The translations under genes were made by a program, and so were the position numbers. DNA of 64,000 nucleotides from Myxococcaceae bacterium JPH2 (GTDB lineage Bacteria; Myxococcota; Myxococcia; Myxococcales; Myxococcaceae): positions 1-64,000 of the forward strand of contig JAEMGR010000014.1 in the NCBI GenBank assembly GCA_016458225.1, given 5' to 3'. The notes beneath the pieces were generated by a model. It was not told where the DNA came from, did no database searches, and saw only the letters and a list, made by a program, of their open reading frames with translations. Below are positions 27,064-34,627 of this stretch, piece after piece; position 1 is the stretch's first letter; each line of letters starts with the position of its first letter.

Positions 27064-28170
27064 GTGAGCCCCTCCGCCCTCTACCGCGACTGCGCCCGCC
27101 TCTTCATGGTGGGCTTCCCTGGCACCCACGTCGACGCCGACCTGGCGGCGCTGATGGACGACGGCATCTCCGGCGCCATCCTCTTCAAGCGCAACGTGGG
27201 CTCCGCGAGCGAGACCGCCGCGCTGTGCCAGGCGCTCAAGACGCGCGCGGGCCGCCCCTTCATCCTCTCGGTGGACCAGGAGGGAGGCCGCGTGGCCCGG
27301 CTGCGCGGCGCGCCCTTCACCGCGCTGCCGCCCATGCGCGAGCTGGGACAGCGCGGCGACGAGGCCCTGGCGGAGCGCGTGGGCCGGCTGCTCGCGCACG
27401 AGCTGCGCGCGCTGGGCTTCGACTGGGACTTCGCGCCCGTGCTCGACGTGGACACCAACCCGGCCAACCCCGTCATCGGAGACCGCAGCTTCGGGCGCGA
27501 GCCGGAGGTGGTGGCGCGCCTGGGCGTGGCGCTCGCGCGCGGACTGGAAGCGGGCGGCGTCGCGTCGTGCGGCAAGCACTTCCCCGGACATGGCGACACC
27601 ACCACGGACAGCCACCTCACCCTGCCCCGCCTGGCGCATGACCTGGAGCGGCTGCGGCGCGTGGAGCTGGTGCCCTTCCAGGCCTTCGCTCGGGCAGGGC
27701 TCGCCTCGCTGATGACGGCGCACGTGCTCTTCGACGCGCTGGAACCCGGCGTGCCCGCCACCATGAGCACGCGCGTGCTGGAGGGGTTGCTGCGGCGCGA
27801 GCTGGGCTTCGACGGCGTGCTCGTCAGCGATGACCTGGAGATGAAGGCCATCGCGGACCACTACTCCGTGGAGGAGGCCACGGTGCAGGGCACGCTCGCG
27901 GGCGTGGACCTGTTCCTCGTGTGCCACAAGGCCGACGTGCAGCGGCGGGCCATCGAGGCGCTCGTGAAGGCGGTGGAGTCTGGCCGCGTGCCGCGCTCGC
28001 GCATCGCCGAGGCGCATCGTCGGCTCGACGCGCTCGTCGCGCGCTTCGTGCGGCCCGCGGAGGACCGGCTCTCCCAGCTGGGCAGTGCGGAGCACCGCGC
28101 GCTCGCCGAGGGACTCGCCAGCGCCGTCACGGGACGCGACCCCACCGAGGTGATGCTGGCCACTCGGTGA
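27064..28170 (+). CDS. nagZ: beta-N-acetylhexosaminidase (GH3), NagZ-type
   Basis: A 368-residue glycoside hydrolase family 3 protein. Motifs seen: F-I-L-S-V-D-Q-E-G-G-R-V-A-R-L near residue 75, F-A-P-V-L-D-V near 135, the NagZ signature K-H-F-P-G-H-G-D-T near 180 (His acting as general acid/base), D-S-H, and the nucleophile Asp in V-L-V-S-D-D-L-E-M-K-A near 260. It removes N-acetylglucosamine from muropeptides in peptidoglycan recycling in the cytoplasm. There is no signal peptide. The start is GTG at 27064 with no good Shine-Dalgarno. It is monocistronic and followed by a hairpin. Confidence 0.93.
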   Translation: MSPSALYRDCARLFMVGFPGTHVDADLAALMDDGISGAILFKRNVGSASETAALCQALKTRAGRPFILSVDQEGGRVARLRGAPFTALPPMRELGQRGDEALAERVGRLLAHELRALGFDWDFAPVLDVDTNPANPVIGDRSFGREPEVVARLGVALARGLEAGGVASCGKHFPGHGDTTTDSHLTLPRLAHDLERLRRVELVPFQAFARAGLASLMTAHVLFDALEPGVPATMSTRVLEGLLRRELGFDGVLVSDDLEMKAIADHYSVEEATVQGTLAGVDLFLVCHKADVQRRAIEALVKAVESGRVPRSRIAEAHRRLDALVARFVRPAEDRLSQLGSAEHRALAEGLASAVTGRDPTEVMLATR

Positions 28171-28184
28171 GGCCGGAGCGCTCG

Positions 28185-28205
28185 CCCGCGGGAGCTTTCC
28201 GCGGG
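28185..28205. terminator. bidirectional hairpin between convergent genes
   Basis: CCCGCGG pairs perfectly with CCGCGGG around GAGCTTT, and further pairing extends the stem with a bulge. It lies between the nagZ stop (28170) and the stop of the opposing lipoprotein gene (28217). Confidence 0.6.
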
Positions 28206-28216
28206 CGGGCGAGGGT

Positions 28217-28747
28217 TCAGCGGTTGCGCATGTAGATGGGCGTCACGGCCTCGTGCGCGGCGGTCTGCTCGTAGCCGCGCACCTGGGGCCGGAGGTCCGT
28301 CACGTACTGACCACCCGCGCCCATGGCGGTGGGCGAGTACTCGGCGCCGCCGAACTCCGCGTAGCGCGTGCGCATCATCCCGCCCGCGTCATCGAACTTG
28401 GAGTTGTTGGACTTGCCCTCGTTCTGCGGCGTGCGCGGATCGATGCTGGAGCCAATCTCCTTGATGGTCTGGTTGTAGCCGCGGTCCACGGTCAGCACGT
28501 GCGGCGGCAGCGTCGCGGCCGAGTGCCCCTGGTGCGCGGCCGCAGGGGACTCATGGCCCTGCTGCTCGGCGACGTTGTACAGGGCCTCGGGCTGCGTGCC
28601 GCGCTGCGCGAAGGCATTGCCCCGCGACTCGTCCGGCTGCCGTCCGCCGGTCTCCGGCAGGTCACCGCAGGCCGTGCCCAGCAGCATGCCCGCCACCAGG
28701 AACGCCGCACCACTCCAACGCCGAATGCCTCGCTCGTGCATCGTCAT
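28217..28747 (-). CDS. lipoprotein, unknown
   Basis: A 176-residue lipoprotein with a type II-like signal ending M-L-L-G-T-A-C at about residue 26. The mature protein is hydrophilic and Gln/Gly/Pro-rich, with a His cluster (Q-G-H-E-x-x-A-A-A-H-Q-G-H) near residue 65-75. The C terminus has V-T-P-I-Y-M-R-N-R. I do not recognise the family and see no catalytic motif. The start at 28747 follows GGAGAAGAG; an ATG six bases later is possible. It is separated by 204 bp from the peroxiredoxin gene on the same strand. Confidence 0.7.
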   Translation of the reverse strand: MTMHERGIRRWSGAAFLVAGMLLGTACGDLPETGGRQPDESRGNAFAQRGTQPEALYNVAEQQGHESPAAAHQGHSAATLPPHVLTVDRGYNQTIKEIGSSIDPRTPQNEGKSNNSKFDDAGGMMRTRYAEFGGAEYSPTAMGAGGQYVTDLRPQVRGYEQTAAHEAVTPIYMRNR

Positions 28748-28951
28748 CTCTTCTCCACGTCTTGCGCAGTCCCCGAGGAAATGGTCACGCCCGACCGCTT
28801 CCGCCACCGAGCGAGCCATCGCTGGCTCGTCCGGGAAGGCCAACCCTCGTTCGGGGAGAGCGAGGGTTCGACCGCGCCCCAGGCATACACGGTCTTCGAA
28901 GTCCTGTCCCGCCAGGAGTGCGTCGCCATCAGGGCGGGACAAGGCCACCTA

Positions 28952-29572
28952 TCAGCGGCCCGCGGGCTTCTTCTTCGCGGCCGGCTTCTTCGCGGCCGGG
29001 GCCTTCTTCGCCGCGGGCGCCTTCTTCGCGGCCGGGGCCTTCTTCGCCGCCGGAGCCTTCTCCGGAGTCTTCTTGGGGGCAGGCGCGGGCTTCGCCCCGG
29101 CGGACGCGCCGCCCTTGAGCGTGGCCAGCACCTCCGCCACGTGGCCGTTCACCTTCACCTTGGGCCACACGTGCTGGACCTTGCCGTCCGGGCCGATGAG
29201 GAAGGTGGCGCGGGTGATGCCCAGGAACTTGCGGCCGTAGAGGGACTTCTCGCCCCACACGCCGTACGCCTCGGACACCGCGTGGCCTGGGTCCACCAGC
29301 AGCGGGAAGGCGAGGTGGAACTTGGCGGCGAACTTCTGGTGGCTCTTCGCGTCGTCCGGCGACACGCCGAGCACCACCGCGCCCGCCTTCTGGAGCGCGG
29401 CGTGCTCGCTCTGGAAGTCACACGCCTCCGTCGTACAGCCGGGCGTGTTGTCCTTCGGATAGAAGTAGAGGACGACGTGCTTGCCTCGGAGCCGGGCCAG
29501 CGACACGGCATTGCCGCTCTGGTCGGACAGCTCGAAGCCGGGGGCCTGCTCACCTGCTTGGGGCATGGGCAT
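28952..29572 (-). CDS. bcp: PrxQ/BCP-type peroxiredoxin with histone-H1-like tail
   Basis: A 206-residue protein. Residues 1-150 are a 1-Cys/2-Cys peroxiredoxin of the BCP class: Y-P-K-D-N-T-P-G-C-T-T-E-A-C gives the peroxidatic Cys and a Cys five residues on as the likely resolving residue. The last ~50 residues are Lys/Ala/Pro-rich with the unit A-P-A-A-K-K repeated four times. Such tails resemble eukaryotic histone H1 C termini and some bacterial DNA-binding proteins. It probably reduces peroxides using thioredoxin; nucleoid association is inference. The tail lengthens the family's usual ~150-160 residues. Confidence 0.9.
   Translation of the reverse strand: MPMPQAGEQAPGFELSDQSGNAVSLARLRGKHVVLYFYPKDNTPGCTTEACDFQSEHAALQKAGAVVLGVSPDDAKSHQKFAAKFHLAFPLLVDPGHAVSEAYGVWGEKSLYGRKFLGITRATFLIGPDGKVQHVWPKVKVNGHVAEVLATLKGGASAGAKPAPAPKKTPEKAPAAKKAPAAKKAPAAKKAPAAKKPAAKKKPAGR
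28974..29060 (-). repeat. 18-bp repeats coding A-P-A-A-K-K
   Basis: Four to five tandem 18-bp units in the 3' part of the peroxiredoxin gene, coding the lysine-rich tail, with synonymous drift between copies. Confidence 0.85.
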
Positions 29573-29616
29573 GGGGCGGAGTTTCTACTCCAAACTCCGC
29601 CCGCCCACAGTTCTCG

Positions 29617-30102
29617 TCAGTGCGAGTCCTGGCCGTCCTCACCGGGCGGGTGGCTGTTCGCCTCCAGCTGCGTGAGGTCCGCGTGGCAGCGCTCCAGCGC
29701 GCGCCGGACGAGCTCGCGCGAAGCGTCCGTGCGCGACTCGCCCAGCTTCTTGGCCAAGGCCTCGCACGCGGCGCGCTTGGCATCCACGCCGCTGGAGCCG
29801 GGGCCAGTCGAGCCGGGCGTGGCCAGGGGCTGAGGAGGCAGCTCGCCACGGGCCGCGCGCAGCGCCGCGAGCCGCTTGTCCGCCTCGGCGCGGGCCTTGG
29901 AGTCCTGGGGCACGGCCTCGAAGGCGGCGACGACCTCGTCCCAGCGGGCGTCGCGCGCGGAGAGGCCGCGGGTGGTCAGTTCCTGGTACTTCGCTTCCGC
30001 CTTCTGCAACTGCTCGGGACCCTTGTCCGAGTCACAGCCCGGGAGGGCGAGCAGTCCCATCAGCAGCAGCGCGGTGGAGAGTCGGGTGCGGGAAATCATC
30101 AT
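29617..30102 (-). CDS. small helical lipoprotein
   Basis: A 161-residue protein with a type II signal peptide (lipobox L-P-G-C at about residue 22). The mature part is helical (Q-L-Q-K-A-E-A-K-Y-Q-E-L) with a Pro/Gly-rich segment near residue 105 and a C-terminal helix holding two Cys (A-C-E-A-L and R-C-H-A-D-L). Start codons at 30102 and 30099 are adjacent ATGs after an AGGAGGAG Shine-Dalgarno. Function is unknown; TPR-like or coiled-coil character is possible. It lies 45 bp upstream of the peroxiredoxin gene on the same strand. Confidence 0.8.
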   Translation of the reverse strand: MMISRTRLSTALLLMGLLALPGCDSDKGPEQLQKAEAKYQELTTRGLSARDARWDEVVAAFEAVPQDSKARAEADKRLAALRAARGELPPQPLATPGSTGPGSSGVDAKRAACEALAKKLGESRTDASRELVRRALERCHADLTQLEANSHPPGEDGQDSH

Positions 30103-30139
30103 CGAGAAGAGGCTCCTCCTGCTGGCCCCCCGCGTTAAA

Positions 30140-30164
30140 CCACGGCCGGAGTGCTCCGTCGTGG
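30140..30164. terminator. hairpin after the DUF4388 regulator gene
   Basis: CCACG/CGTGG and, inside, CGGAG/CTCCG pair around a TG loop with a small internal bulge. Read on the minus strand it is followed by GTTTAA, a short U-rich run, which supports termination of the regulator gene. Confidence 0.45.
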
Positions 30165-30237
30165 CTCCCGTCTCCTGCTCGCCTTCCTGCCTGGCCTGAC
30201 GGACAACGGCTCGCACCGAGGGCGTTGGCCCCCGCGC

Positions 30238-31563
30238 TCAGCCGCGCTTGTCCAGGATGCCCAGCGACATCATCGCCACGAGGAAGCCGTAGACGACGTG
30301 GTCCGGCCGGTTCGCGTACGCGAGCAGCTCCGCCACGGTGCGGTTGCCGTCAATCTTCGGCAGCAGCTCCGCCTCCCACCGCTCCAGCTCCACCTCGTTG
30401 AACTGGTACGAGGGGGCGACGGCGGGGATGAGCCGGTCCTCGGGCTGGAGCAGACGGCGCAGGCGCTCGGGCTTGTAGAGCTTCTTGATGCCGCGAACGA
30501 TGAGGTTGCCCGGGTGCACGTCCAGCTTGATGGACTCCGAGGAGGCCTTCTCCTTGAAGCTCATCACGTAGGTGCCGTCCTCCCAGGAGAACAGCGAGTA
30601 GATGATGGCCTTCACCTGCTGGCCCACGTAGTAGAGCCGCTCGGTGTCCTTCAGCAGGCCGCGCTCCACGAGCACGTCGCCGGTGCGCCGGTTGCTCTGC
30701 GCCGCCACGGCGGAGGCGTCCTGGAGCTGCTCGGGCTTTATCTTCCCCACGCGCACCAGGAACTGGCCGAAGCGGTCCGCGAGCAGGTTGGAGAGGGCGA
30801 ACACTGGCGTGCCCTTCTCGAAATAGACGACCTTCTTCACCTTGCCGCGCTGGATGCCCAGCTCGCCCGTCTCGCGGGACAGGTAGAAGGCGGTGAGCAG
30901 CGAGGGAAGGTTGTCGCGCAGCTCGCCACGGCGGCTGCCCGGAGACCCGGAGCCCACGGGCAGCGGATCCGGCGGCCGGCCCGGCGTGGGCGGACGCACC
31001 TGGGTGGCCGAGACCTTCTGCATGGGGCTGGCGGTGAGGTTGGCGCCGCGAATCTCCGCGGTGATGTTGCCGCCGCCCGTCACCTTGATGCGGCCCGTCA
31101 GCTCCATGACGTCCTGCGGGCCCTCCTCCTCCACGTCGATGTCCAGCTCGACCTCGAAGGCGTCCTGGAGCGAGTTGCCCGCGGGGGCCTTCTTCTCCGC
31201 GGGGAGCACCCGCGCCACGGCCTCCAGGAGCTTCTGCGCCTCGAAGGGCTTCTCGAAGTAGCCGGCCGCCGCGTACTTCTGCCGCGCCTCCAGGGCGTGC
31301 TTGCCGCCCTTGAAGACGCCGGTGATGAAGAGCAGCGGGAGCTGGGGGTTGTCCTTCCGGAGCGCGTCCGCGAGGTGGTACCCCATCATGTCGGGCAAGA
31401 GGATATCCAGCACCGCGCAGCCTGGAGGCTGGGCGCGGGCGGCCTCGATGCCCTGCTTGCCTCGGCTGGCCCCCACCACCTCGTACCCCGCATCCTCGAA
31501 CAACTGCGTGAGGAGGGAGAGGAGCTCCTGGTTGTCGTCCACGACAAGGATTCGGGGGGCCAT
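30238..31563 (-). CDS. response regulator with DUF4388 (PATAN-like) region
   Basis: A 441-residue protein. Residues 1-120 are a receiver domain with acidic pair D-D, phosphoacceptor Asp in A-V-L-D-I-L-L-P-D near residue 53, T in F-I-T-G and K in Y-F-E-K-P-F. The remainder (about 215-441) carries DUF4388-like repeats: G-E-L-G-I-Q-R-G-K-V-K-K-V-V-Y-F-E-K-G-T-P-V-F-A near residue 235 and a C-terminal helical part. Such proteins lack DNA-binding motifs and act by protein contacts in gliding or regulation. The ATG at 31563 gives a proper receiver; a larger open frame upstream is probably non-coding. Confidence 0.88.
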   Translation of the reverse strand: MAPRILVVDDNQELLSLLTQLFEDAGYEVVGASRGKQGIEAARAQPPGCAVLDILLPDMMGYHLADALRKDNPQLPLLFITGVFKGGKHALEARQKYAAAGYFEKPFEAQKLLEAVARVLPAEKKAPAGNSLQDAFEVELDIDVEEEGPQDVMELTGRIKVTGGGNITAEIRGANLTASPMQKVSATQVRPPTPGRPPDPLPVGSGSPGSRRGELRDNLPSLLTAFYLSRETGELGIQRGKVKKVVYFEKGTPVFALSNLLADRFGQFLVRVGKIKPEQLQDASAVAAQSNRRTGDVLVERGLLKDTERLYYVGQQVKAIIYSLFSWEDGTYVMSFKEKASSESIKLDVHPGNLIVRGIKKLYKPERLRRLLQPEDRLIPAVAPSYQFNEVELERWEAELLPKIDGNRTVAELLAYANRPDHVVYGFLVAMMSLGILDKRG

Positions 31564-31669
31564 CGCGGGCAATACCGTACCAGATGCGGGCAACCTGTCA
31601 GACAAGTGTTTCGGGACGGATGCGGGGAAGGATGCATCCGCCCCGCCAGGGGGGTAGGGTGCCCCCCTC

Positions 31670-32029
31670 GTGATGTCCAGCCCCCGCTCGCGTTCGTTCA
31701 TTTTCGGCCTGCTCACCTGCATTGCCCTGCTGTCCACCTCGCTCGCGCATGCACAACCGGGTTCTCCTCCGGATGGAGGCGCGCCGGATGCCTCCACGGG
31801 TGGACCGGGCAAGGATGACCCGGGCGAGGAAGACGATGGCACCGGGCGGGTGAACACCAAGTGCCGCAGCAGCAGCGACTGCAACATGCGGTTCACCTGC
31901 CAGGCCGGAACGTGCAAGTACACGGGCGTCCGGCAAGCGGAGACGTCCGGGTGCCTCCTGGGGCCCGAGGCGGCGCTGGTGCTGGTGGGGCTGGCCGCGG
32001 TGGCCGTGCCTCGACGACGTCGGCACTGA
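31670..32029 (+). CDS. small MYXO-CTERM-like surface protein
   Basis: A 119-residue exported protein. A signal peptide ends in A-H-A-Q near residue 29. The mature part is acidic and Gly/Pro-rich, then has a Cys motif (C-x5-C-x5-C-x4-C) found in many myxobacterial surface proteins. The C terminus (C-L-L-G-P..., a hydrophobic helix, and R-R-R-R-H) has the layout of a MYXO-CTERM sorting tail. It begins at GTG 31670 or the adjacent ATG 31673. Function unknown; surface-anchored by inference. A methyltransferase gene starts 12 bp downstream, and the two may be cotranscribed. Confidence 0.75.
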   Translation: MMSSPRSRSFIFGLLTCIALLSTSLAHAQPGSPPDGGAPDASTGGPGKDDPGEEDDGTGRVNTKCRSSSDCNMRFTCQAGTCKYTGVRQAETSGCLLGPEAALVLVGLAAVAVPRRRRH

Positions 32030-32041
32030 GCGGGGGCGGAC

Positions 32042-33082
32042 ATGCGGCTGGGCATCAAGGCGGACAACCTGCTGGAGCGCGTGGCGGACTTCCTCAACCT
32101 CGCCCCCCAGCCCCTGGCCCATGCCTTCTTCGGGATGATGGCCTCGCGCACGCTGATGGCGGGCGCGCGGCTGGGCATCTACGCGGCGCTGGCGGACGGC
32201 CCGGCCACGCCGGATGCGCTGGCCACCCGACTGAAGCTCTCCACCGAGGGCACCCGCGCCCTGCTCGATGCGCTGGTCGCGTGCGAGGTGGTGGAGCGCG
32301 TGCGCGGTCGCTACAAGCTGGCGCCGCGCGCGAGCCGCTGGTTGGATCCGCGCTCGCCGCAGTCCATCACCGCCTTCCTCGAGTTCAACTACGCCCAGTG
32401 GGACTGGTGGGGTCAGCTCGAGGACGTGGTGCGGCGCGGCCAGTCGGTCAACATCCACGACTTCGCGCCAGATGACCCGCGCTGGCGCGACTACATCCAC
32501 GCGATGTACCAGCTCGCGCGGCTGGCGGCCCCGGAGGTCGTCTCGGCCATTCCGCTGCCGCGCGGCGCGCGCCACGTGCTGGACCTGGGCGGCGCGCATG
32601 GCTGGTTCGCCGCCGAGCTGTGCCGCAAGCACAAAGGCCTGAAGGCCACCGTGGTGGACCTGGAGGGCAGCGCGCGCGTGGGGCGGGACATCATCGCCAA
32701 CGCGGGGCTGGCCCACCTCGTCTCTCACCGCGAGGGCAACCTGCTCACCCACGACCTGGGCGGTCCGCATGACGGCGTGCTGCTGTTCCAGGTGGTGCAC
32801 CACCTGACGCCCGAGCAGAACGTGGCCCTGCTGCGGCGGATCCGCACCGCGCTCTCACCCAAGGGGACGCTGGCGGTGCTGGAGTACCTGCGCGAGGACG
32901 CGGAGACGCCGCAGGGCTCCGCGCCCCTCATCGGCCTGCACTACTGCCTGACCTCGGGCGCGGCGGCCTACACCCCCGCCGAGGTGGAAGGCTTCTTGGA
33001 CGACGCGGGTTTCGACATCCACCAGAGTCGGCCCATCCGCCACCTGCCCCTCCAGACGCTCCTCATCGCCCGTCCGGCCTGA
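32042..33082 (+). CDS. SAM-dependent O-methyltransferase (winged-helix plus Rossmann)
   Basis: A 346-residue protein like the acetylserotonin/polyketide O-methyltransferase family. The N-terminal helical dimerisation and winged-helix part (A-R-L-G-I-Y-A-A-L, T-R-A-L-L-D-A-L) precedes a Rossmann domain with V-L-D-L-G-G-A-H-G-W near residue 180, V-V-D-L-E near 205 and L-F-Q-V-V-H-H-L near 245. The His in the last motif is probably the catalytic base. The substrate is unknown; it may act on a lipid or natural product. It precedes the UbiA-HAD gene on the same strand, 86 bp apart. Confidence 0.88.
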   Translation: MRLGIKADNLLERVADFLNLAPQPLAHAFFGMMASRTLMAGARLGIYAALADGPATPDALATRLKLSTEGTRALLDALVACEVVERVRGRYKLAPRASRWLDPRSPQSITAFLEFNYAQWDWWGQLEDVVRRGQSVNIHDFAPDDPRWRDYIHAMYQLARLAAPEVVSAIPLPRGARHVLDLGGAHGWFAAELCRKHKGLKATVVDLEGSARVGRDIIANAGLAHLVSHREGNLLTHDLGGPHDGVLLFQVVHHLTPEQNVALLRRIRTALSPKGTLAVLEYLREDAETPQGSAPLIGLHYCLTSGAAAYTPAEVEGFLDDAGFDIHQSRPIRHLPLQTLLIARPA

Positions 33083-33168
33083 GCGGCCCCTCCCCCTGCG
33101 GGCGATCCCCGCCGAGTGGGTAGGCCGTGCTCCGGCCCCACCTCTCGCGCTACCCTGCCCCTCCGCCC

Positions 33169-34614
33169 ATGCTGCCCGAGGCCCCCCTTCCCCCATCCGA
33201 GGCCGTGCCGCTCGCCGTCGACCTGGACGGCACGCTGGTGCTCACGGACACGCTCCACGAGAACCTGCTGGTGCTGTTCAAGCGGGCGCCCTGGCTGCTG
33301 CTGCTCGCGCCGCTCTGGATGCTCCGGGGCAAGGCCTTCTTCAAGGCCGAGGTCGCTCGCCGGGCCGCGCTGGACGCCGCCGTGCTGCCGTACCACGAGC
33401 CCCTGCTGGCCTTCCTCCAGGAGGAGCGGGCGCACGGCCGGCGGCTCGTGCTGGCCACGGCGGCGGACCGTCGCATCGCCGACGCGGTGGCCGCGCACCT
33501 GGGCCTCTTCGACGAGGTGCACGCCAGCGACGGGCAAGTGAACCTGTCCGGTGAGCGCAAGCTGGCCCGGCTGAAGGAAGCGGTGGGCACGTTCGACTAC
33601 GCGGGCAACGACGCGGTGGACCTGCCGCTGTGGCGCGAGTCCCGGCAGGTGGTGGTGGCGAACGCCTCCACGAATGTGCTGCGGCGCGCGCGGGAGTTGG
33701 GCCGCCCCGTGCACCGCGTCTTCGAGCGCCCCGCCACCCGCGCGCGCACCTGGGTGAAGGCGCTGCGCGTGCACCAGTGGGCGAAGAACGCGCTCGTGTT
33801 CGTCCCGCTCCTGGCCGCGCACAAGGCCCAGCACCCGCGCATGGTCCTGGAGTCGGTGCTGGCGTTCTTCGCCTTCAGCCTGTGCGCCTCCAGCGTGTAC
33901 GTGCTCAATGACTTGCTGGACCTGGAGTCGGACCGACGACATCCGACCAAGAAGGCGCGGCCATTCGCGGCCGGCACGCTGTCCGTTCGCGCCGGGGCGA
34001 TGATGGCGCCGGTGCTGCTCGCGGCGGGCGCGGCCCTGGCATTGGCGCTGCTGCCTCCCGCGTTCGCGGCGCTCCTGGGCGTGTACTACGGCCTGACGCT
34101 CGCGTACTCGGTGCGGCTCAAGCAGGTGGTGATGCTGGACGTGCTGGTGCTCGCGGGGCTCTACACGGTGCGCATCTTCGGCGGCTCGCTGGCGGTGGGC
34201 GTGCCCACGTCGAGCTGGCTGCTCATGTTCAGCACCTTCCTCTTCCTGTCGCTCGCGCTGGTGAAGCGGCTGAGCGAGGTGCGGCGGCTGCGGCTGGCCA
34301 ACGAGTCCGCGGCGCACGGGCGCGGCTATCTGGCGCAGGACTACGAGCAGCTCGCGAGCCTGGGCGCGGCGGCGGGACAGGTGTCCGTGCTGGTGCTCGC
34401 GCTCTACATCACCAGCAAGGAAGTCACCGCGCTGTACACCCACCCCGAGCGCCTGTGGCTGCTCTGCCCGGTGATGCTGTACTGGGTGGGCCGGGTGTGG
34501 GTGCTCGCGCATCGCGGACAGGTGAACGAGGACCCGCTCCTCTTCGCCCTGCGCGACAAGGTGAGCTACGCCGTCGGAGTCGTCGCCGCGCTGGTGCTGT
34601 GGGCCGCCACATGA
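33169..34614 (+). CDS. HAD-UbiA fusion, phosphoribosyl-polyprenyl synthase-like
   Basis: A 481-residue membrane protein. Residues ~1-190 are a HAD phosphatase: D-L-D-G-T near residue 17, L-A-T-A-A-D-R and Y-A-G-N-D-A-V-D. The rest is a UbiA prenyltransferase with N-D-L-L-D-L-E-S-D (first Asp-rich motif), Y-S-V-R-L-K-Q-x-x-x-x-D (second), and about eight membrane helices. The arrangement resembles decaprenyl-phosphate phosphoribosyltransferase fused to its phosphatase; next come DprE1- and DprE2-like genes. It could make and dephosphorylate polyprenyl-phospho-phosphoribose. ATG 33169 is preferred over an in-frame GTG at 33127, but no Shine-Dalgarno decides. Confidence 0.82.
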   Translation: MLPEAPLPPSEAVPLAVDLDGTLVLTDTLHENLLVLFKRAPWLLLLAPLWMLRGKAFFKAEVARRAALDAAVLPYHEPLLAFLQEERAHGRRLVLATAADRRIADAVAAHLGLFDEVHASDGQVNLSGERKLARLKEAVGTFDYAGNDAVDLPLWRESRQVVVANASTNVLRRARELGRPVHRVFERPATRARTWVKALRVHQWAKNALVFVPLLAAHKAQHPRMVLESVLAFFAFSLCASSVYVLNDLLDLESDRRHPTKKARPFAAGTLSVRAGAMMAPVLLAAGAALALALLPPAFAALLGVYYGLTLAYSVRLKQVVMLDVLVLAGLYTVRIFGGSLAVGVPTSSWLLMFSTFLFLSLALVKRLSEVRRLRLANESAAHGRGYLAQDYEQLASLGAAAGQVSVLVLALYITSKEVTALYTHPERLWLLCPVMLYWVGRVWVLAHRGQVNEDPLLFALRDKVSYAVGVVAALVLWAAT

Positions 34615-34627
34615 GGATGCAGGAGCG

